Made by a program: the position numbers and the translations under genes. From Achatina immaculata (Eukaryota; Mollusca; Gastropoda; Stylommatophora; Achatinidae): 64,000 nucleotides of DNA. The stretch is from assembly GCA_009760885.1 (NCBI GenBank), contig CM019691.1:29063814-29127813 (forward strand), given 5' to 3'. Position 1 is the stretch's first letter; every line of letters starts with the position of its first letter. Below, in pieces: positions 57,238-64,000 of the stretch. Below the pieces are notes generated by a model. The model ran no database searches, had not been told where the DNA came from, and worked only from the letters and a program-made list of their open reading frames with translations.

Positions 57238-57285
57238 GCCAGAGAGAGAGAGAGGCCAGAGAGAGAGAGAGAGGGGGGATTATCT
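57012..57285 (+). mobile_element. LINE-C 3' fragment with (GT)n(GA)n tail
   Basis: AGATGGACAACACAGGAGAA, GTAAGGGTAGGCCAAAGG, CATTTGTGGAAAACCCTTGC match LINE-C; the tail is (GT)n at 57193-57217 then (GA)n to 57285. Confidence 0.85.
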
Positions 57286-57336
57286 GTCTGAATTTTTTAT
57301 AGATCAGCAGAAACATTTTGCAAGAAATATTTTTTA

Positions 57337-57412
57337 AAATATAATGATTCTAAACAAATGATATTCTTCACATTCAAAGTAAAGATTAGAATGTTCGTGG
57401 TGCACTTCAGGA
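57337..57412. repeat. Dispersed repeat also at 43227
   Basis: About 75 bp (AATGATTCTAAACAAATGAT, ATTCTTCACATTCAAAG, AAGATTAGAATGTTC) nearly identical to 43227-43302. Flanks differ. Identity of the parent element is unknown. Confidence 0.85.
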
Positions 57413-57539
57413 AAAAACCTTCACACAGACAAAAATATGAGTAATTTTTTAATGTAGAGAAAGACAATTTTGTTATATCTGTTATCATCGTTCATATACC
57501 CTGTCGTTATATAATCCATTCTGCGCGGTCCTTTATTTC

Positions 57540-57760
57540 CTATAGTTGCAGAAATGGATGCCTGGCTTCACCTGAAGTTGTGGAAGGAAAGGCGGCTAAG
57601 AATGATGCTGACCACATGTGCCTAGAGTGTGCCGACAAGTCAAGGAAAATACAGAACATGTCCCCTATGCTCTTCCGCGGCATAAAATGAATATCCTTAC
57701 TTTCTCTACCTTGGCTGATGTTTTTTCTCATCACTGCTACCTTTCTTTTCCATGGTACCT
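57540..57760 (+). mobile_element. SINE body fragment (SINE-1/3 type)
   Basis: AAATGGATGCCTGGCTTCAC, GGAAAGGCGGCTAAGAATG, GATGCTGACCACATGTG and GAAAATACAGAACATGTCCC follow the SINE-1 body order. No tRNA head is present. Confidence 0.65.
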
Positions 57761-58035
57761 GCTCAGACAGTCGGCAAATGTTCTCTGTCTACCTTTCTCT
57801 CTCTTTCCTTAGAGTTTTCCGGGACTACTAGGTTCTATAACATCTTAGGTTACATTGTAACATCTGTTCAGTTGTAACGGTAATCTTTTCCACAGGAAAT
57901 TATTCTGTATAATGTCCCGCCACGTTTCATTACAGAGTTCCCGGGGTTGTTTTGTTTTATTATTTCTTATCACGTTTTTGTAATCTATTCTCTCGTCAGG
58001 TTCACACGTACCTGCCCTCGTGTAGGATTCGTACC
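57761..58035. other. Upstream region of the GPCR exon
   Basis: No TATA-like or other promoter element could be assigned with confidence. Part may be 5' UTR or intron. Confidence 0.4.
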
Positions 58036-58037
58036 GT

Positions 58038-58128
58038 GCAAAAGCTGACCTCGTAGACCGGCCAGATAAAAAGCTGACCTCGTAGACCGGCCAGATAAAA
58101 AGCTGACCTCGTAGACCGGCCAGATAAA
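58038..58128. repeat. 29-bp repeat x3 just upstream of the GPCR start
   Basis: Three nearly exact units of AGCTGACCTCGTAGACCGG plus CCAGATAAAA, starting at 58043, 58072 and 58101. The last ends about 33 bases before the ATG, so it lies in the 5' UTR or core promoter. An in-frame stop (TAA, 58135-58137) lies between it and the ATG. Confidence 0.95.
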
Positions 58129-58161
58129 ATGCTGTAACAATTTTTCACGCTGTTCCCAAGA

Positions 58162-58965
58162 ATGAAGCGACTGAATGGGCCGCTGAGGTACTCACTCACA
58201 AACTTCATCCAGAGAGTTTTTGCTGCAGTAGCAACTGTCTGTTCAGTGCTGACCACATTTTTGCCATCGGCATACGCCCACGAGAAAAGAACGCAGACTT
58301 TAACCACGCTAGCGTTAACAACTGAGGTGACTAAGTCAGAATCAGTTAGCGTGAAACCTACGCAGGTTTTTCTGGACGTAAACCAAAACTTCGAGCTTCA
58401 AATCGTTGTCGTCCCCGACTCTAAAAACATGGGGGCTGAGCGCAATGAAAGCCTCAGTAACTCCAGTTTCAGCTACTGTCTGAATCTAACCTTAACGCAA
58501 ATTCAAGACAACTTCACCGAGTGCCTACCACCTCTTCCAAAACATCTATACTTCACAGACGACAACATCGTATCCGTTGTGGCCTACTCTTGTATGTTCG
58601 TTGTGGCCGCCTGTGGTAACCTAACAGTTTTCATCACTTTGTTCAGGAACCGGAGTGCTAAGTCCAGAATCAATATGTTCATCATGCATCTAGCCATCGC
58701 CGATCTTATTGTGACGTTTATCATGCTACCCCTGGAGATTGCCTGGAACTCCACAGTGGCCTGGCTGGCAGGGGACGTGGCCTGCAGACTTCTGACCTTC
58801 TTCAGAGCCGTGGGCTTCTATGTGTCCTCTTTCATACTTGTCTCCATCAGCCTTGACCGCTACTTTGCCATCATGAGACCACTGTCCATTACCGATGCTG
58901 ACACTAGGGCCAAAATGATGCTGTTCGTTTCCTGGCTGCTGTCCATCATTGCAAGTATCCCACAG
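58162..58965 (+). CDS. GnRH/AKH/corazonin-type GPCR, first coding exon (partial)
   Basis: Codes for 268 residues of a rhodopsin-class receptor at the plasma membrane. Residues 1-39 look like a signal peptide (cleavage after SAYA). The extracellular tail has four N-glycosylation sequons (N95, N100, N108, N117). TM1 carries GNLTV (152-156), TM2 LAIAD (177-181), TM3 starts after Cys208, DRY is 232-234, and TM4 has Trp258. FRAVGFYVSSFILVSISLDR and PLEIAWNSTVAW resemble mollusc GnRH/AKH-type receptors. The ATG is the first after in-frame TAA 58135, with A at -3. The exon ends at SIPQ before a GTAAG donor; GnRH receptors also have an intron in TM4. TM5-7 exons are not in this window. Confidence 0.88.
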
Positions 58966-58971
58966 GTAAGA
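58966..58971 (+). other. Splice donor of the GPCR exon
   Basis: CAG|GTAAGA matches the donor consensus closely. The open frame continues 38 codons into the intron before TAG, but that extension (from VRPVESCL on) loses receptor similarity, supporting splicing here. Confidence 0.85.
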
Positions 58972-59559
58972 CCGGTGGAGTCTTGTTTGTCTAGCCAACA
59001 TGTCTTATTTTTAACAGCTGCATTAAGTGAGGGATCCTGCCTGCTCATAAATACGGCTGTACAGATAAAGGAATTATAGAGAAACCAAATCATATTGAAC
59101 GTAGTAGTTGCACCAGTGGTGCTAATAATATTAATGGTTGCTTCGACATTAGATGAACTAACACTATTAGCAAATACGACACAGGCAACAGTAGTAAATA
59201 ATGGGAAATACAGACACGGGTATTAGTTTCAATACTGGAGTGTTAGCAGCAGCATTAGTAGCTGTAGCTGTAGTGTTTGTACGGGCATTTGTAATAGAGC
59301 AGCAGCTGTATCAGCAGACTAGCAACAGCTATGAAGCAGTAGTGTTTAGCACAAAAAAAAGTTGTGTAGCGGATTAAAATTGCAGTAACAGATGTAGTAA
59401 CATGTATTACATTGAAGGGTTTATCTTCCATCAGCGAGTTAAATAGCATGTCTTCAATAAGTTTCCCGCTTCAGTTTAACAGTCTAATGCGATGCCCGTT
59501 TTAAAAAATAATGCACTTTATCATTAACCCTTGTATATGCTGATTTAGAAGGATTATCA
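58972..59559 (+). other. GPCR intron, 5' part
   Basis: Presumed intron. No exon with TM5-TM7 features was seen on the plus strand up to 64000, so the intron is probably longer than 5 kb. This part is AT-rich with AGCAGCAGC-like words near 59248-59340. Confidence 0.6.
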
Positions 59560-59760
59560 TTACCTCATGGTACATGCAGGTTCACATGACTCATCATTAA
59601 CCCATGCACGTACAGGTTCACAAAACCTATCATTAACCCATGCACACGCAGGTTCAGAAGACGACTCGTCATTAACCCATGTACATACAAGATCACAAAC
59701 CCTATCAGTAACGCATGTACACCCAGGTTCAGAAGACGACTCATCTTTAACCCATGAGTA
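59560..59760. repeat. Minisatellite of about 39 bp, 5 units
   Basis: Units of AACCCATGCACACGCAGGTT and CAGAAGACGACTCGTCATT, alternating long and short versions. Lies within the presumed GPCR intron. Confidence 0.88.
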
Positions 59761-60261
59761 GCCCTTTATTCACAAGACTCATCTTATACTTAGAGTAGTA
59801 GCCACACTTAAAAACTATGCATTACTTGTAAGTTACACACGTACGTACAATATTTATCATTAACCCGTGTACATCCATTGTAATGAAGCTCATCACTAAC
59901 GCAAGTCCAGTCGGGTTTACCAGATTCACCATCATATATTATTCTATGGGTAAGGAACGATAATCAATGCTAAGGAATGTTAACAATGATGAATCTCCGG
60001 CTTTGTTTTCTGTCTCTTGTTCTGAAAGTGATGTGAGTGAGCTTTTTTTCTTTCCATCTCACGACATTGTCCGCCTGTTTGTTTCTCCGTCCTCTTCGTC
60101 TTTCTCCCTTCCCCATCCTCCATCCACCAACCATCACCAGTTCCCCAGTATATTGTTATGCCTATTCCTACAGTTAAAATAGTTTTTGTGGCATCTGTTG
60201 CATTTCAGTATGGCTTTTCGTTTTCCGATTTTTCATTTTCGCTGGTCTAATACTAACTTTT
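59761..60261. other. Presumed intron, nothing recognised
   Basis: No exon or repeat recognised. Confidence 0.5.
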
Positions 60262-60480
60262 GACCAAAATGTATAAACCAGGAAAAAAAAGTAGGAAAAG
60301 GTTTATTACTTAACTAGTACACAGTTGTAACGTTTCGTGTGAGCCTTAATCTTACAAAAACACACAGGACACAGAAATAGAGAGAGGAGATAAAGTATAA
60401 ATTCACATGAATGCCGTATTAAACAAAACTGAAATAAATGGAATAGAGCACTTAGCTGTAACTTGTAAGACTTTACTGTA
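60262..60480 (-). mobile_element. Penelope-like element 3' region
   Basis: Minus-strand match to 35690-35850: TAGCTAAGTGC-like start, GAATTTATACTTTATCTCC, GATTAAGGCTCACACGAAAC, ACTTTTTTTTCCTGG. No coding sequence remains. Intronic to the GPCR gene if it continues downstream. Confidence 0.78.
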
Positions 60481-61084
60481 ACTTTTGAACCAAATCTGAG
60501 CTATATTTGTGGTTATACGCTACATTTTAGATGCACATTAGTATAGAATCTCCGCGTGTCATTAGAAGTATGGTTGATCCTAGGCTTACCCCGTCGTAAG
60601 TCGAATCCAACGTAAAAGTCGAATACTTCCTCCAGTGACATTGCTTTCTATTAATTTTTTTTTTACCTATTATGACTATTTATCATTAGCATCTTAAAAA
60701 CTGTGTTCTATGTTTCAGAATGTTAGAAAATATTAAACATCAAGCGATTAAAACGCTGTCATAAAATACCACTTGGGCACTTGTATTAAAATAACTTAAA
60801 ATAAGGAGCTGACGGGTCATAACTGCGGACAGTCGAAATTCGAGTCCATCGTAAATCAAGGACCATCTGTACACTTTAAATTGTTTTTTCCTCCATGTAA
60901 ATAACTGTAATATTTAAGTCAACATTATGAAATGAAGATAGTTGTGGTTTTATATTAATGAAAAAAGAACAACTCATTCAAGACAAATGGAGATGGTAAA
61001 CTGCCGTATATCAATTTTCACCAAAGAAGTTGTCCAATAGACAAGAGTTAAAATCTCCAACCATGGATCATCTTTTTTAAACGG
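60481..61084. other. Presumed intron, unassigned
   Basis: No gene or repeat recognised. Confidence 0.5.
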
Positions 61085-61300
61085 TTAAATTATTTGCACG
61101 GTGGTAACAAGAAAACCATAATGGAGGATGTGGTTACTGGGAAACGAGAAAGGGACCGTCCAAGAATACGACGGATCCGGGATATTGCCGAGAGTCTAAC
61201 CACCATCTTAACTGAAACAAGCTTCATAAAACAGGCTTCCTGGTTTGACCTGTTTTCAGACTGGGTTCCGAGAGAGGAGCGGCCTCCCAGGACACAGAAA
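61085..61300 (+). mobile_element. Possible LINE C-terminal fragment
   Basis: The frame KKTIMEDVVTGKRERDRPRI followed by RRIRDIAESL resembles the TIMEGxVxGKRGRGRPRxRWxDDI block near the end of some LINE polyproteins, then diverges. No RT core or tail seen. Confidence 0.4.
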
Positions 61301-61659
61301 ATGAAATTATTTTATCAGATAACATATATTTGCTCAGTTGTGAAATTCCTTAAAAAAACATATCATACGTGTAATCTCTTTTAGAAGCGAAATGTTATAT
61401 ATAGGAACAGAGCTGTAATAAGTGTCCAGACATTTCATGATATTTTTGGAATATAATGTGCAACTTTTGTTCCGACTCTGTGAGATAAGAGTTCTGAGAA
61501 TTAATGAACTTCGAAACATGGAAAGGTGTTGGTCACGATAATATTCCAATGATTATTATTATTATCATTATTATTATTATTATTGTGTTTTGTTTTAGAT
61601 TTTTCTGGATGAATATTATCGTTAAATTTCGAAGCAAGCTTCTTTTTCTAATATGTCCT
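61301..61659. other. Presumed intron, (ATT)n tract
   Basis: Short (ATT)n near 61552-61583; nothing else recognised. Confidence 0.5.
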
Positions 61660-62776
61660 ACACGACCTAGATATATATGTCCTACACGGCCTAGATATAT
61701 ATGTCCTGCACAACCTAGATATATATGTCCTACACGGCCTAGATATATATGTCCTACACGACCTAGATATATATGTCCTACACGACCTAGATATATATAT
61801 GTCCTACACGGCCTAGATATATATGTCCTACACGACCTAGATATATATGTCCTACACGACCTAGATATATATGTCCTACACGACCTATATACATATGTCC
61901 TACACGGCCTATATATACATGTCCTACACGACCTAGATACATATGTCCTACACGACCTAGATATACATGTCCTACACGAACTAGATACATATGTCCTACA
62001 CGGCCTAGATATATATGTCCTACACGACCTAGATATATATGTCCTACACGACCTAGATATATATGTCCTACACGACCTAGATATATATGTCCTACACGAC
62101 CTAGATATATATGTCCTGCACGACCTACATATATATGTACTACACGAACTAGATACATATGTCCTACACGGCCTAGATATACATGTCCTACACGACCTAG
62201 ATATATATGTCCTACACGACCTAGATATATATGTCCTACACGAACTAGATACATATGTCCTACACGACCTAGATATATATGTCCTACACGAACTAGATAT
62301 ATATATATATGTCCTACACGACCTAGATATATATGTCCTACACGAACTAGATACATATGTCCTATACGACCTAGATATATATGTCCTACACGAACTAGAT
62401 ACATATATCCTACACGGCCTATATATACATGTCCTACACGACCTAGATATATATGTCCTACACGAACTAGATACATATGTCCTACACGGCCTAGATATAT
62501 ATATGTCCTACAGTACCTAGATATATATCCTACACGACCTAGATATATATGTCCTACACGGCCTAGATATATATGTCCTACACGAACTAGATACATATGT
62601 CCTACACGGCCTAGATATATATGTCCTACACGACCTAGATATATATGTCCTACACGGCCTAGATATACATGTCCTACACGACCTAGATATATGTCCTACA
62701 CGACCTAGATATATATGTCCTACACGACCTAGATATATATGTCCTACACGACCTAGATACATATGTCCTACACGAC
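61660..62776. repeat. 24-bp minisatellite, about 46 units
   Basis: Units of GATATATATGTCCTACACGA plus CCTA with GGCC, AACT and TACAT variants. Because 24 is 8 codons, frames of 338 residues (plus) and 269 residues (minus) stay open: YVLHDLDI on one strand, VGHIYLGR on the other. There is no start context, codon bias or domain to support translation. Confidence 0.97.
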
Positions 62777-62884
62777 GTATTTGCACAGTTTGCACACTGT
62801 CGACTGTCTAAAAAATACCACTACAGGAGATGAAAACAAGTGAACTACACTTGTATTAATATGTATCCAGGGACTTTGAAGTTT

Positions 62885-62985
62885 TGAAGTGGACCCAACA
62901 GGGTAAAAGAAGCATGGGACGGCCCAACAGGGTAAAAGAAGCATGGGATGGCCCAACAGGGTAAAAGAAGCATGGGACGGCCCAA
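62885..62985. repeat. 29-bp tandem repeat x3
   Basis: Units of CCCAACAGGGTAAAAGAAGC plus ATGGGACGG; starts at 62894, 62923 and 62952. Confidence 0.93.
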
Positions 62986-63146
62986 AGAGCCGCGGAGACG
63001 TACAGCATAGAAAATGTTGGTATATAAAGAACTGACATTGGGGACGGCCAAGAAAATAGCAAAATACTGACAGAAGTGGAAATCGTTTCGCGCTAAAAGC
63101 AGTTCCGTGTGTCTTCGACACCGAAAGGGCAGTAGAAAAATTCATA

Positions 63147-64000
63147 CGAGGGATGATTGATAAGTTCTCGGCATAAGATACAACGATTTATTTTGGACAA
63201 CTCTTTTAAAAAGTTATTTCTCAATATAGTCCCCTTGCAAGACATGCACTTAGTCCAGCGATCCTGGAGCATACAGATCCCTTCTTTGTAAAAGTCAGCA
63301 TCTTGTGCCAGTAGAAAGTGGTCCACAGCATGAATGACGTCATCATCTGAAGTAAATTTGCAACCACTGAGCTCCTTTTTGAGTTTGGTAAACAGGTAAT
63401 AGTCCGAAAGGGCCGAATCTGGGGAATAAGGAGGATGTTCAAGAAGCTGGAAGCCGCATTTATGAATGGCAGCCATTGCCACTGCCGACATGTGAACTGG
63501 AGTTTTGTCTTGATGAAAGATGACTCCTCTCGTCAATTTCCCTTCACGCTTTTCGTTCAGTTTGACCTGCAGTTGCTTCACAAGATTAGCTTACGAGACC
63601 TCGATGACCGTTCTGCCTTTTTGAAGATAGTCTACTAATAACACACCTTCTGAATCCCACAAGATGAAAGCCATCACTTTGCCTGCAGACAGAACCACCC
63701 TTGTTTTCTTTGGAGGTGGGGATCCATGATGTTTCCACTGCTTTAACTGTTCTTTGGTTTCTGGATGAAAATGATGAACCCAAGTCTCATCCATATTCAC
63801 AAATTGCTGAAGAAACTTTTCAGGATCTGCAGAAAAATGGCCAAGATTATCTCTTGACATGTTGAGACGCTGTCGTTTGTGATCAGCTCCAAGAGGTTTC
63901 GTTACCCATCGAGCAGAGACCTTTGTCATTTGAAGATCATTGTGAATAATGGCATGAACACGTTCATGGGAGATGCCCACCTCAGTAGCAATGTACCGCT
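63147..64000 (-). mobile_element. mariner element, 3' part (runs off window)
   Basis: Begins at a TA dinucleotide (63145-63146) followed by CGAGGGATGATTGATAAGTT, a mariner-type terminal inverted repeat. The transposase lies on the minus strand inside. The other end is beyond 64000, so element length and TIR identity cannot be judged. Confidence 0.88.
63200..64000 (-). pseudogene. mariner transposase with one nonsense codon
   Basis: Cut-and-paste transposase (DD34D family), partial at its N-terminus. Minus-strand order: GISHERVHAIIHNDLQMTKV (helix-turn-helix), MDETWVHHFHPETK (first catalytic Asp), LWDSEGVLLVDYLQKG, a TAA at 63591-63593 where a Tyr codon is usual, ANLVKQLQVKLNEK in the same frame, VIFHQDKTPVHMS (second Asp), HPPYSPDSALSDYYLF (third Asp), and a C-terminus that shifts frame near the usual GDYIEK end. 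A short-lived or recently dead copy (inference). Confidence 0.88.

Noticed and set aside
58966..59079. Continuation of the GPCR frame to 305 residues
   Set aside because: Receptor similarity stops exactly at a strong GTAAG donor; the extra 37 residues are hydrophilic read-through without TM5.
61504..62596. 338- and 269-residue repeat proteins on opposite strands
   Set aside because: Both come from the same 24-bp array; overlap on both strands is explained by unit length alone.

Overview
This is eukaryotic, intron-containing, repeat-dominated DNA. I see only one host protein-coding exon, at 58162-58965. It encodes the N-terminal half of a rhodopsin-class GPCR that looks like a gonadotropin-releasing hormone / adipokinetic hormone / corazonin receptor. 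The receptor type, the tRNA-headed SINEs, the several RTE-like LINE lineages with short microsatellite tails, the GIY-YIG Penelope elements and the dense minisatellites together suggest a lophotrochozoan, most probably a mollusc. That assignment is inference; no species-diagnostic gene is visible.

Layout. 0-8 kb: a TTG/TTC microsatellite, a degenerate reverse transcriptase (RT) fragment, 35-bp and 45-bp minisatellites, two LINE-D tails and two SINEs. 8-10 kb: the best-preserved LINE (LINE-A), with an uninterrupted 646-codon RT frame. 12.9-15 kb: 26-bp and 51-bp minisatellites with a mariner remnant between two halves of the 51-bp array. 16-18 kb: a candidate non-autonomous hAT-like element carrying a 34-bp minisatellite with 371-bp higher-order structure. 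19.6-33.8 kb: many LINE-A, B, C and D copies, including a long pseudogenised LINE-B at 26.1-28.3 kb and a LINE-A copy with an internal palindrome at 29.4-29.8 kb. 34.2-36 kb: a large imperfect hairpin and a Penelope element with a 13-bp target-site duplication (TSD). 40.1-41.05 kb: a 38-bp minisatellite broken by two retroelement insertions. 46.3-50.1 kb: a minisatellite holding a LINE-D, which holds a non-coding retroposon, which holds a LINE-C. 50.3-50.8 kb: a tRNA-headed SINE containing a U2 snRNA-like module. 51.3-57.8 kb: Penelope, hAT, LINE and SINE fragments. 58-59 kb: the GPCR exon, preceded by a 29-bp repeat. 61.7-62.8 kb: a 24-bp minisatellite. 63.1-64 kb: a nearly intact mariner transposase running off the end.

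Family names LINE-A to LINE-F and SINE-1 to SINE-3 are local labels used only here. LINE-A ends in (ATG)n, LINE-B in (GTAAGAT)n, LINE-C in (AG)n or (AAG)n, LINE-D in (ATGA)n or (CTGA)n, and LINE-F in (AAG)n. The proteins present belong to selfish elements and do not form a pathway. The GPCR exon is the only clear host function, and its remaining exons must lie beyond the window. The main points of interest are the U2-like SINE module, the ordered nested insertions, the inverted duplications, and a degenerate hammerhead-like core repeated in the Penelope copies.
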